Below are positions 44,335 through 50,848 of a stretch of DNA of 64,000 nt, piece by piece; the first letter of the stretch is position 1; each line of letters starts with the position of its first letter. The stretch is from Treponema brennaborense. Lineage in GTDB: Bacteria; Spirochaetota; Spirochaetia; Treponematales; Treponemataceae. The translations under genes and the position numbers were made by a program. The notes beneath the pieces are model-generated. The model saw only the letters and a program-made list of their open reading frames with translations, had not been told where the DNA came from and did no database searches. The stretch is taken from positions 62,001-126,000 of the forward strand of contig JAMPCJ010000007.1 of the NCBI GenBank assembly GCA_023666275.1, in the 5' to 3' direction.

Positions 44335-46182
44335 TTAGTTGGAATACGTTATCGTACCGTCGGTGCAGATTATTTGCGTACCGGCGGGCAAGATCTCATC
44401 TCCCTTGTTAATCGCATTCCACTGTGCTTGCGTGCCGTCGTAGTGTATCGTTACGGCGGTGCAGTTCTTGAACGCAGCCTTAACTATTTCCGTTACACTC
44501 GCAGGGATTGTTACACTCGTCAAATTACGGCAATCATAGAACGCACCTTTCCCGATTTCCGTTACGCCGTCGGGAATCGTTACGCTTGTCAAAGCGGGGC
44601 AATCACGGAACGCGTACCTATAGATTGATTTTATGGTATCGGATATCTTCACAGTTTCTTTCGCAGACGGATACGCAATCAATTCTGTTTTGTCTTTATT
44701 GTACAAAATACCGTTTTCGGCAGAATACTTGGAATTGCCCGTTACTACCGTGATGTTTGAAAGATTCGTGCAGCCACTGAATACGCCGTAGTTGATTTTT
44801 TCCACCGTATCGGGAATTGTTACGCTCGTCAAAGCGCTACAGTTATGGAACACGAACTTGTAGATTGAGTTTATGGTATTGGGTATCTCCACAGTTTCTT
44901 TTGCGGACGGATAAGCAATCAACTCCGTTTTGTCTTTATTGTACAGAATACCGTTTTCGGCGGAAAAGTTTTGATTGGCAGGGTCAACCGTAATACTTGT
45001 AAGTTTCGTACAGCCCCCGAATGGATTCCATTCTATAGTTGTTACACTCGCAGGTATCGTTACGCTTGTCAGGTTCCGGCATTTTCCGAACACGCCAGCG
45101 TTGATGCTCGTTACTTCGACGGGGATTATTATGCTTTCTGCGGAATTGTTATTCCAGCCGGTCAGCACGCAGTTGCTGCTGATTGCCGCGCCGGCTGCCA
45201 CAGCTTCGTCATACTCTTTGGAAGTACGTTTGAATTTATATGAGTCGGTTACACTTTTGATTGTATCGAGGGTAAGCAAGCTGATTATTTCTTGTACTTG
45301 CGGAGTTACCGTGTCGTTGTACTTCAACCAAGTTCCGCTCAAGCCGTTTATCTTGGTAAGTTGGGCGCAGTTTTTGAATACACTTCTTTCGATCAATTCC
45401 ACAGAATCGGGAATCGTTACACTTGTCAGTTCGGCGCAGTCGAGGAACGCGAGGGTGCCGATTCCCTTTATGTATTCGGGTATCGTAATATCTCCCGATA
45501 CCGACGGCCACGCGTACAGTTTATTCCTGTCTTTTTCAAAAAATATTTTCCCGTCATCGCTGACGGCATATTTGGTATTGCCCTCTGCCACCGAAAATCT
45601 TGTGAGACTGACGCAGCCGGGAAATGGATTGCCGTCGTGATTCACCGCACTTGCGGGAATCGCGATACTTGTCAAAGCAGTACAGTTCTGGAACGCATAT
45701 TGACCGATTTTCGTTACGCCCTCGGGGATTGTTACAGCGGTCAAGTCGGTGCAGCCGCAGAACGCGTATTTGCCGATTGTTTTTACCGTGGAAGCCATTT
45801 TTTCGCCGAGGTTGATGTTTCCCGACGCGGAAGGATAGGCAATCAATTCCGTTTTGTCTTTATTGTACAAAATGCCGTTTTCGGCGGAATAGTGGGAATT
45901 GCCCTCGGCTACCGTGATGCTTGAGAGGTTTGTGCAGCCGATAAACGGATTGTATTCTATTTTCGTTACACTCGCGGGAATCGTAATGCTTGTCATTTCC
46001 GTGCGGTCTTTGTATGCCCCGCTTGCGATGCTCGTTGTGCCGTCGGGTATCGTTACCTCGGCGCGTTCTTTTTCCGGAATTACTTCTTCCGGCTCGTTAC
46101 TGCATGAGGTGAAGACTATCCCCCCCCACGAAGTCAGCAATAAGGCGGCAAGTACCGCCGAAAGTTTTTTGCATTTTTTCAT
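44335..46182 (-). CDS. BspA/TpLRR-type leucine-rich-repeat lipoprotein, in frame (phase ON)
   Basis: A 615-aa surface protein. Signal peptide MKKCKKLSAVLAALLLTSW continues through Gly-Gly to lipobox VFTSC (lipidated Cys about residue 27). The rest is tandem TpLRR repeats of about 23 residues with the pattern LTSVTIPxSVTxIxxxAFxxC, interrupted by YNKDKTELIAYPSA blocks. The C-terminus ends in an AQWNAINKG segment typical of such proteins. These bind host or bacterial surfaces in oral treponemes and Bacteroidetes. A run of eight G (46120-46127) codes for Trp-Gly-Gly in the signal peptide and keeps the frame. Ribosome-binding site AGGAGG precedes the ATG. Confidence 0.92.
   Translation of the reverse strand: MKKCKKLSAVLAALLLTSWGGIVFTSCSNEPEEVIPEKERAEVTIPDGTTSIASGAYKDRTEMTSITIPASVTKIEYNPFIGCTNLSSITVAEGNSHYSAENGILYNKDKTELIAYPSASGNINLGEKMASTVKTIGKYAFCGCTDLTAVTIPEGVTKIGQYAFQNCTALTSIAIPASAVNHDGNPFPGCVSLTRFSVAEGNTKYAVSDDGKIFFEKDRNKLYAWPSVSGDITIPEYIKGIGTLAFLDCAELTSVTIPDSVELIERSVFKNCAQLTKINGLSGTWLKYNDTVTPQVQEIISLLTLDTIKSVTDSYKFKRTSKEYDEAVAAGAAISSNCVLTGWNNNSAESIIIPVEVTSINAGVFGKCRNLTSVTIPASVTTIEWNPFGGCTKLTSITVDPANQNFSAENGILYNKDKTELIAYPSAKETVEIPNTINSIYKFVFHNCSALTSVTIPDTVEKINYGVFSGCTNLSNITVVTGNSKYSAENGILYNKDKTELIAYPSAKETVKISDTIKSIYRYAFRDCPALTSVTIPDGVTEIGKGAFYDCRNLTSVTIPASVTEIVKAAFKNCTAVTIHYDGTQAQWNAINKGDEILPAGTQIICTDGTITYSN
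46120..46127 (-). repeat. Poly-G tract (G8) in the signal peptide of LRR gene 1
   Basis: Eight G on the coding strand (C on the plus strand) lie within the codons for Trp-Gly-Gly. With eight G the frame continues into the lipobox. Gain or loss of one base would stop expression. Confidence 0.85.
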
Positions 46183-46207
46183 AATATCCTCCTGAAATTT
46201 ATCTTTT

Positions 46208-46251
46208 GGAGGGAAGCCCCCCTACTTGCGAGGCGCGGTTTTCTTCCCTCC
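46208..46251 (-). promoter_or_regulatory. Leader hairpin upstream of LRR gene 1
   Basis: Perfect 9-bp arms GGAGGGAAG (46208-46216) and CTTCCCTCC (46243-46251) enclose a loop with TTGCGAGGCGCGG. The arms resemble a Shine-Dalgarno and anti-Shine-Dalgarno pair. Homologous hairpins precede the DUF4469 gene and LRR gene 2. Confidence 0.7.
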
Positions 46252-46310
46252 AAGCCACCTATCTTTCCGGCACGCTTTTTTTTGCTTTGCATGCTCCGTT
46301 AACTTAAATC

Positions 46311-46358
46311 GGCGGCGCATTCAGTTATCGCAATTCATACGCTTTCTGCGGCGCCGTT
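46311..46358 (-). repeat. 48-bp palindromic element, copy A
   Basis: Minus-strand orientation. Ends AACGGCGCC and GCGCCGCC, with the family core ATGAATTGCG and TGAATGCGC at fixed positions. It lies between the DUF4469 gene and the LRR gene 1 leader. Confidence 0.75.
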
Positions 46359-46438
46359 ATCGGATCGCTTCGTCGTGCCTGCGCCATTTCTCGCGATGAC
46401 AGCGCATTCGGCGCATGGAGCGCGGCAGTGTTGCGCGA

Positions 46439-46573
46439 GCGCTTCATTACGCTTTAAGCAGTCTGCACGACTATGCTTGAGCAGACTGCTCCATTATGCT
46501 TTAGCGGTTTGCTCGACTACGCTGCAGCACATTGCTCCATTATGCTTTAGCAGTCCGCTCGATTATGCTTGAG
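46439..46573. repeat. 23-bp tandem minisatellite (about six copies)
   Basis: Alternating units of the form CTCCATTATGCTTTAGCNG and CTCGACTATGCTTGAGCAG, each about 23 bases, repeat from about 46439 to 46573 (paired units start CATTA at 46445, 46492 and 46538). The last unit overlaps the 3' end of the DUF4469 gene and encodes its final residues. Confidence 0.75.
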
Positions 46574-47282
46574 CGGCAATCTCCAGCGCTTTGGAAAACC
46601 GTCCTGTTTTCAGCGTCTTTCCTGCCTGCCGATTTCCCAGCAGCTTGGTGCGGACTTCCGCGTAATAGGTTCCCGCCGCAATGTCTGCGGGCACCATTAC
46701 CATAACGCGGGCGGGTTTGTTTTCCGCGGCTGTGCCGCAGCGCACCGTTTCTCCGCCGTCTTCCGGCACCAGAAACACTCCCTGCGCGCTATCCTGCGCA
46801 TCAAACTTGAGCCGCGCTCCCGTCAGCCGCAGGATTCCTCCCGCACTCACTGCCGAATTGACCGCGCCTGTAACAATGTCCGCCGCTTCCGCGATGTACG
46901 GGCCGGTGTTCGCGGCTTCGGTTTTTTCCGTCTTTACCGATTTTGCCGCTTCCCGAAGCTGTGCTCCCGCGCTGACATTCACGTTTACCGTGTGGCGCGC
47001 CTTGTTAAAGCTGTCGCCCGCGCCGTCGAACACGCCCGAAATCCCGAACGATGTATTGAAAAGCGGCGTAGTAAGCGCGCAGCCTTCCGCCGTCAGCGAC
47101 GCGCAGACTTCCGTGTACACTTGCAGCACCGCCGCCGCGTCTGCCTTTGTCAGCGTACTGCCGCGTTTCAGCATCAGTTCGATAATTTCGTCCTGCGAAT
47201 ATGAGCGCACGTCCTGTGTCTGCGCCATATAGTCGTTCGGCTCCGCCGTCAGCAGGTTTTCTCTCAGCGAATACTTCAGCAT
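46563..47282 (-). CDS. HU-like DNA-binding domain + DUF4469-type protein
   Basis: A 239-aa protein. Residues about 25-115 form an HU/IHF-like fold: IELMLKRGSTLTKADAAAVL, then GCALTTPLFNTSFGISGVF. Residues about 140-235 form a beta-rich domain (GGILRLTGARLKFDAQDSAQ, RVMVMVPADIAAGTYYAEVR) that matches DUF4469/Ig-like modules known from Bacteroidetes. A nucleoid or surface role cannot be distinguished here. Its gene has the same leader hairpin as the LRR lipoproteins. The extreme C-terminus (about IAAQA) is encoded by a minisatellite repeat, so its length may vary. Confidence 0.75.
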   Translation of the reverse strand: MLKYSLRENLLTAEPNDYMAQTQDVRSYSQDEIIELMLKRGSTLTKADAAAVLQVYTEVCASLTAEGCALTTPLFNTSFGISGVFDGAGDSFNKARHTVNVNVSAGAQLREAAKSVKTEKTEAANTGPYIAEAADIVTGAVNSAVSAGGILRLTGARLKFDAQDSAQGVFLVPEDGGETVRCGTAAENKPARVMVMVPADIAAGTYYAEVRTKLLGNRQAGKTLKTGRFSKALEIAAQA

Positions 47283-47310
47283 ATATCCCCTCCCAAAAAT
47301 TTATTTTATT

Positions 47311-47356
47311 GGAGGGAAGAAAACCCCTTCTTGCGAGGCGCGGCTTTCTTCCCTCC
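47311..47356 (-). promoter_or_regulatory. Leader hairpin upstream of the DUF4469 gene
   Basis: Arms GGAGGGAAG (47311-47319) and CTTCCCTCC (47348-47356) around CCCCTTCTTGCGAGGCGCGG. Nearly the same sequence and spacing as the LRR gene 1 leader. A GGGAGGGG ribosome-binding site follows nearer the start codon. Confidence 0.7.
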
Positions 47357-47371
47357 AAATCTCCTGTTTTC

Positions 47372-47419
47372 AACGGCGCATTCACTTATTGCAATTCATA
47401 AGTTTTATGCTGCGCCGTC
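47372..47419 (-). repeat. 48-bp palindromic element, copy B
   Basis: Minus orientation, 20 bases after the stop of LRR gene 2. Ends GACGGCGC and GCGCCGTT with internal ATGAATTGCA and TGAATGCGC. Confidence 0.8.
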
Positions 47420-47438
47420 GGCTGCGTTTAGCATGTCA

Positions 47439-47971
47439 CTATTCGGCGTTGTAATATATGGTGCAACTAGGAAAAGACAAAGATTCCTTGGCAATACCGT
47501 TCCACTGTGTCTTAGTGCCGAGATACTTGACTGTCTTCAAGTTTCCGCATTCATAGAATGCATACTGTTCGATTGTCGTTACGCTTGCAGGAATCGTTAC
47601 GGATGTAAGTCCGGAGCAGTATTCGAACGCACCAGTCCCGATGTACCATACACCGGACGGGATTGTTACGCTCGTAAGTCCGCTGCACCTAGAGAACGCT
47701 TCTGTATCAATTTTCGTTACGCTGTCGGGTATCGTTACGCTTGTAATTCCGCCGCGTTTAAAGAATGCCCGATAGCCGATTGTCTTTACTCTGCTTGGAA
47801 TATCAATATGCCCCGTTGCATCAGAGTCGCACGATACCAGCACGCCGTCCTCGATTGTCAGCCGCTTATCGGCGGCTTCAACTTCGCTGCATGAAGTTAA
47901 GAATATACCCCCCCCCACGCAGTCAGCCATACGGCGGCAAGTACCGCCGAAATTTTTCCGCATTGTTTCAT
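47439..47971 (-). CDS. BspA/TpLRR lipoprotein gene interrupted by a poly-G frameshift (phase OFF)
   Basis: The natural start is ATG 47971 with ribosome-binding site AGGAGG. The first frame reads MKQCGKISAVLAAVWLTAW plus Gly-Gly, then meets a stop at 47897-47899. The rest of the gene continues in another frame: IFLTSC lipobox, then four TpLRR repeats (GITSVTIPDSVTKIDTEAF, SGLTSVTIPSGVWYIGTGAF, SGLTSVTIPASVTTIEQYAF), ending CTIYYNAE. The break lies in a run of nine G (47908-47916). Seven or ten G would restore a full lipoprotein of about 175 aa. The downstream frame is intact, so this looks like a switched-off contingency gene, not a decayed pseudogene. Confidence 0.85.
47908..47916 (-). repeat. 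Poly-G tract (G9) in the signal peptide of LRR gene 2
   Basis: Nine G on the coding strand at the same codons as the G8 tract in LRR gene 1. Nine places the lipobox out of frame. Confidence 0.88.
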
Positions 47972-47998
47972 AATGCCTCCTAAAAAAATATATTTTTC

Positions 47999-48038
47999 GG
48001 AGGAAAGCCCCTGCCTGTGAGGCACGGTTTCTTTCCTC
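47999..48038 (-). promoter_or_regulatory. Leader hairpin upstream of LRR gene 2
   Basis: Arms GAGGAAAG (48000-48007) and CTTTCCTC (48031-48038) with loop CCCCTGCCTGTGAGGCACGG. It is a compensated variant of the other two leaders: both arms changed together, which supports selection on the structure. Confidence 0.7.
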
Positions 48039-48097
48039 AGAATCTCATGTTTTAACGGCGCAGCAAGCGAACGTACTGTTCCCTCGGATATCGATTT

Positions 48098-48178
48098 GCA
48101 TCGAATGCGCACTTTATGTGCATTCGAGCCAACGGCGCCGCAACCAATATTTGTACCGCAAGAAATGAACGCGCCGTT
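48098..48178 (+). repeat. 48-bp palindromic element, copy C, with 5' hairpin
   Basis: Core 48131-48178 in plus orientation (AACGGCGCC ... GCGCCGTT, with TTGTACCGCA and TGAACGCGC inside). It is preceded by the hairpin GCATCGAATGCGCAC / GTGCATTCGA at 48098-48127. A degenerate element end in the opposite orientation starts at 48054. Confidence 0.78.
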
Positions 48179-48183
48179 ATGCA

Positions 48184-48229
48184 TAAAAAAAGGACGTCTG
48201 CGGAACGGTTGTGTTCCGTCGGACGTCCT
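48184..48229 (-). terminator. Rho-independent terminator between the vapC side and LRR gene 2
   Basis: Arms AGGACGTC (48191-48198) and GACGTCCT (48222-48229), with CGGAAC/GTTCCG inside, are followed on the minus strand by seven T (48184-48190). It isolates LRR gene 2 from upstream transcription. No convincing gene ends just before it. Confidence 0.75.
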
Positions 48230-48322
48230 GTGTATACCTGTTGTGATTGTCTGTGATACGGCTGCGAAAACTACAAAATGCGGTGCGTCAGCGTGTGTGC
48301 GGCTGCCGAGGTTCGGGAAGCG

Positions 48323-48332
48323 CCCCCCCCCC
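48323..48332 (-). repeat. Poly-G tract (G10) without a recognised gene
   Basis: Ten G on the minus strand. A short frame from ATG 48370 crosses it but lacks a signal peptide or LRR motif. The interval 48230-48416 otherwise contains nothing I can assign. Confidence 0.6.
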
Positions 48333-48416
48333 GCACTTTTCGCGGCGGCGATCTGGTTTACTGTCGTCATATTATTGTTTTCTGCTGTTCTCACGCGGCA
48401 AATATAGCAGTATCTC

Positions 48417-48442
48417 GGAGGAAAGACAACCCCTTGTTGCAA
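48417..48442 (-). promoter_or_regulatory. Vestigial fourth leader
   Basis: GGAGGAAAG (48417-48425) and CCCCTTGTTGCAAGGCG match the 3' half of the other leader hairpins. The opposite arm is missing, apparently deleted between it and element D. Confidence 0.5.
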
Positions 48443-48448
48443 GGCGTT

Positions 48449-48525
48449 GACGGCGCATTCATTTTTTGCGCTTCAAGTACCGGTCGGGGCGCCGTCGGCT
48501 CGAATGCGCACTTTGCGTGCATTCG
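48449..48525 (-). repeat. 48-bp palindromic element, copy D, with hairpin
   Basis: Core 48449-48496, minus orientation. The associated hairpin CGAATGCGCAC / GCGTGCATTCG occupies 48501-48525. Confidence 0.8.
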
Positions 48526-48544
48526 ATGCGTTTGGGGTACCCGT

Positions 48545-48622
48545 AACGGCGCAATCAGTTTCTGCGCTTCAAGTACCGGTCAGGGCGCCGTCGGCTCGAA
48601 GCCGCTGCGCAGCTTCGATGCA
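48545..48622 (-). repeat. 48-bp palindromic element, copy E, with hairpin
   Basis: Core 48545-48592, minus orientation; shares long identical stretches with copy D (GCGCTTCAAGTACCGGTC). Hairpin TCGAAGC / GCTTCGA at 48596-48618. Confidence 0.8.
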
Positions 48623-48636
48623 ATTTGCTGTCCGCC

Positions 48637-48664
48637 GGCAGCGCAATCATTTACTGCAATTCAT
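48637..48664 (-). repeat. 48-bp palindromic element, partial copy F, overlapping the vapC stop
   Basis: The 28 bases match the distal half of copies A and B (ATGAATTGCAGTAA ... GCGC). The stop codon and last residues of the toxin gene (His-Glu-Leu-Gln) are encoded inside the element. Confidence 0.65.
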
Positions 48665-49034
48665 GCGCTTTTGCTCTCTCGATATAATTTTGCAATTTTT
48701 TATCGAACGTGCGAACATCGTCGCCTGCGACAACGGCTTGAGATGCCAAAATGCAGTCAACAAAGTCGAACGTGCGCAGGGCGTACAGCGCGAGGGCGTT
48801 TTGCATGACGGCTTTGTTTTCCGCAAGAAGTTTTTTCAGGCACTCGTCCAACGCCGTCTTGATTTCGCTGCGCTCAATTCCGTACACCTTGTTCAAGACA
48901 TAGACGACTTCCGCGAGCACTTCGTTTTTGGCAATGCAATTTCCGCCGTAAATCAATTTGCGGGCGGATTCGGCTTGCTCTTCATTGTCGCACAGGATAT
49001 AGCGAAGGATGACGTTAGCGTCCAAGTAAACCAT
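48651..49034 (-). CDS. PIN-domain toxin (VapC-like RNase)
   Basis: A 127-aa PIN-domain protein. The acidic active site is visible: Asp5 in MVYLDANVIL, Glu42 in NEVLAEVVYVL, Asp93 in FDFVDCILA and Asp111 in VRTFDKKL. VapC toxins are Mg-dependent RNases that cut tRNA or rRNA. The start overlaps the antitoxin gene by 20 bases. Its 3' end lies in a copy of the 48-bp element, so the C-terminus may have been supplied by the repeat. Confidence 0.88.
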   Translation of the reverse strand: MVYLDANVILRYILCDNEEQAESARKLIYGGNCIAKNEVLAEVVYVLNKVYGIERSEIKTALDECLKKLLAENKAVMQNALALYALRTFDFVDCILASQAVVAGDDVRTFDKKLQNYIERAKAHELQ

Positions 49035-49245
49035 GTTTTTCTTCTGCCGCCGTCTGCCAAGCGGATTTTTCTTTTTCGCGTAAATCGGGATTGGCGTATT
49101 TTTTCAGAGAACCAAAGCCGTAGGTTTCATTTTCGCCGCAAGACGATTTTTCGTTTTGTTCATAAAAAGAGAGAATGAAATCATAGACTTGTTTTTGCTG
49201 GTCTTCACTCAAAGCATCATACATTTTCGTCAAAGCAGCACTCAT
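49015..49245 (-). CDS. Antitoxin partner of the PIN toxin
   Basis: A 76-aa protein. The N-terminal helical part reads MYDALSEDQQKQVYDFILSF. The C-terminal part (FGSLKKYANPDLREKEKSAW) resembles the toxin-neutralising tail of DUF2281/VapB-like antitoxins. Strong ribosome-binding site AAGGAGGAG upstream. It overlaps the toxin gene, as in typical type II modules. No DNA-binding domain is obvious. Confidence 0.75.
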   Translation of the reverse strand: MSAALTKMYDALSEDQQKQVYDFILSFYEQNEKSSCGENETYGFGSLKKYANPDLREKEKSAWQTAAEEKHGLLGR

Positions 49246-49354
49246 ACGCTCCTCCTTGAATTTATTTTATCACAGTCCCGCATTTTTTCCAACGGACGGC
49301 ACACGACCGGCGCGTAAGCCAGCCGCAAACGCCGATGCAGCGCGGCTTCGAGCC

Positions 49355-49403
49355 AACGGCGCCTCATTCGGTACGCGGAGTGCAAGAACTGAACGCGCCC
49401 GTT
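49355..49403 (+). repeat. 48-bp palindromic element, copy G
   Basis: Plus orientation, 49 bases because of one extra C near the right end. A GCATCGAA-like arm and CTTCGAGCC precede it at 49332-49354. Confidence 0.75.
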
Positions 49404-49421
49404 ACGGAAACCCCAAACGCA

Positions 49422-49496
49422 CCGAACGAGCGCATGCGAGTTCGGGCAAACGGCGCCGCGAACAGCATGCGAATTGCGACAAGTGAATGCGCCGTT
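49422..49496 (+). repeat. 48-bp palindromic element, copy H, with hairpin
   Basis: Core 49449-49496. Hairpin CCGAAC ... GTTCGG at 49422-49445. Confidence 0.8.
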
Positions 49497-49514
49497 ACCG
49501 GCAACCTAAGCACA

Positions 49515-49589
49515 CCGAACGAGCGCATGCGAGTTCGGGCAAACGGCGCCACAGCCAATACTTGGACTGCAAGCGATAAACGCGCCGTT
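49515..49589 (+). repeat. 48-bp palindromic element, copy I, with hairpin
   Basis: Core 49542-49589. The hairpin and left end are identical to copy H over 37 bases, so H and I are a recent tandem duplication with a period of about 93 bases. Copies G, H and I fill the whole 49246-49593 interval. Confidence 0.8.
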
Positions 49590-49593
49590 ACCG

Positions 49594-50838
49594 TTACGGG
49601 AGATGCGGCTGCGGCGGTTCGGGAAAGTAAAAATCATCGAGAATGCGCGAAAAAAGCGGGAGCATTATCCACTGTGCGCCGGGGATAGTATAATGCAGGC
49701 CGTCGCTGTCCATAACGCGGAGCGATCGTCCGTCTTCCAGCGTGATTTTTTCCGTATACGGAGCATCGGCGCCGGGGAAAATATCTCTGACGGACACGCG
49801 GACAACAACATCTTCGGGATACAGCCGCGCGACATCATCGTGAATGCCGTCTATGAACAGCAGATTTTCGTCATAAGCTTCGCTTCGCGGCAGGGGCATT
49901 TTCAGCCAGTACACGCGCGGCACGGCAGATGCGACAATGTCGAGCAGTTCGCGGCAGCGCGGTTCATACACGGAACGCCATTCTTCCGTGCGGCGCTGCA
50001 CGGTGCGGCCGCTTTTGGCAAACGGAATATTGTCGTTCATGCCGAGCATGAAAATTACCGCGTCGAATTGTTCTTTCGAAAACAAATCCGCAAGTTTTGC
50101 CTGCCAGTTGTAATAATCGTCCCTGATAAAGCCCGACGAAACAACGCTTATCGCGGCAACGCTGATTGCGGAGTGCGCGCCGACGATGCGTTCGAAGCCT
50201 GCGCCGATGCCGGTAATCTGCGAATCGCCGAAAATCAGCAGCTTCAGCGGATTATCGCGCGAAAAAAATTCGATTTTGTTCTCGGACAGGCAGCGCACGA
50301 GTTTTTCCGTTCCGTCCCGCAAACGCACGCGCATATACGAAGCGGCGGCAAGATGCGGCTTTGAGCGCGGCGGCAAAGCAGTGCGCGCGCCGTCCGCGTC
50401 CGTCAACGGCGCGATCCGATCCGCGGCGGATTCTTCGGCAGCCGGCGCATCGAGTGCATCGGACGAAAGCGGGTTTTCCGCGGCGGCGTTCCGAGTCTGT
50501 ATGCCGTAAAATCTCGTGTCCCATAATACGTTGTCGGACAGCCCTGCTGCGCGGATAAATTTTTCACGGATACTCGGCAGAATCGCATCCGTTCCGCACG
50601 CCGTCCCGATTGCGGAGAGCGCATCCGCCGCTTCTGTCACGACGCCGCGCGCTCGCGGCGCGGTTATTTTCGCCGCGTTTCCCTTCAGCGAGGAGCCCGC
50701 GAACAAAACAAACAAGGCGGCGGAGCACAGCACGCAGGCGCAGATTTGATTCGGACTGTACGGTTTTTCCTGTTTATTGGTAAAGCGGCAGACAATAAAA
50801 GCCGCAAGGCGGCGCAGTGTTATTCGCAGGTTATTCAT
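49594..50838 (-). CDS. SGNH-type hydrolase/acyltransferase partner of MBOAT
   Basis: A 414-aa protein with one N-terminal membrane segment (about residues 32-50). An Ala-rich linker follows, then an SGNH domain (about 190-405). Block I LLIFGDSQITGIGAG holds the Ser, block III is VIFMLGMNDN, and block V SDGLHYTIPG has the Asp and His. Proteins of this layout pass acyl groups to exopolysaccharides or other envelope glycans. The MBOAT gene immediately upstream in the operon is the expected donor partner. Confidence 0.8.
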   Translation of the reverse strand: MNNLRITLRRLAAFIVCRFTNKQEKPYSPNQICACVLCSAALFVLFAGSSLKGNAAKITAPRARGVVTEAADALSAIGTACGTDAILPSIREKFIRAAGLSDNVLWDTRFYGIQTRNAAAENPLSSDALDAPAAEESAADRIAPLTDADGARTALPPRSKPHLAAASYMRVRLRDGTEKLVRCLSENKIEFFSRDNPLKLLIFGDSQITGIGAGFERIVGAHSAISVAAISVVSSGFIRDDYYNWQAKLADLFSKEQFDAVIFMLGMNDNIPFAKSGRTVQRRTEEWRSVYEPRCRELLDIVASAVPRVYWLKMPLPRSEAYDENLLFIDGIHDDVARLYPEDVVVRVSVRDIFPGADAPYTEKITLEDGRSLRVMDSDGLHYTIPGAQWIMLPLFSRILDDFYFPEPPQPHLP

Positions 50839-50848
50839 GCATGCCGTC

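Noticed and set aside
47897-48442. 181-aa minus-strand frame
   Set aside because: It runs through a terminator hairpin and two element copies and only becomes protein-like in its last 24 residues, which are the signal peptide of LRR gene 2.
46311-49589. Canonical integron cassette array
   Set aside because: Not accepted as established: elements occur in both orientations, the inner attC stem is not consistent, the right end does not fit GTTRRRY well, and no integrase is in the window. Kept only as a hypothesis.
49256-49688. Small plus-strand frames upstream of the antitoxin gene
   Set aside because: They are translations of the palindromic elements G-I and lack ribosome-binding sites.
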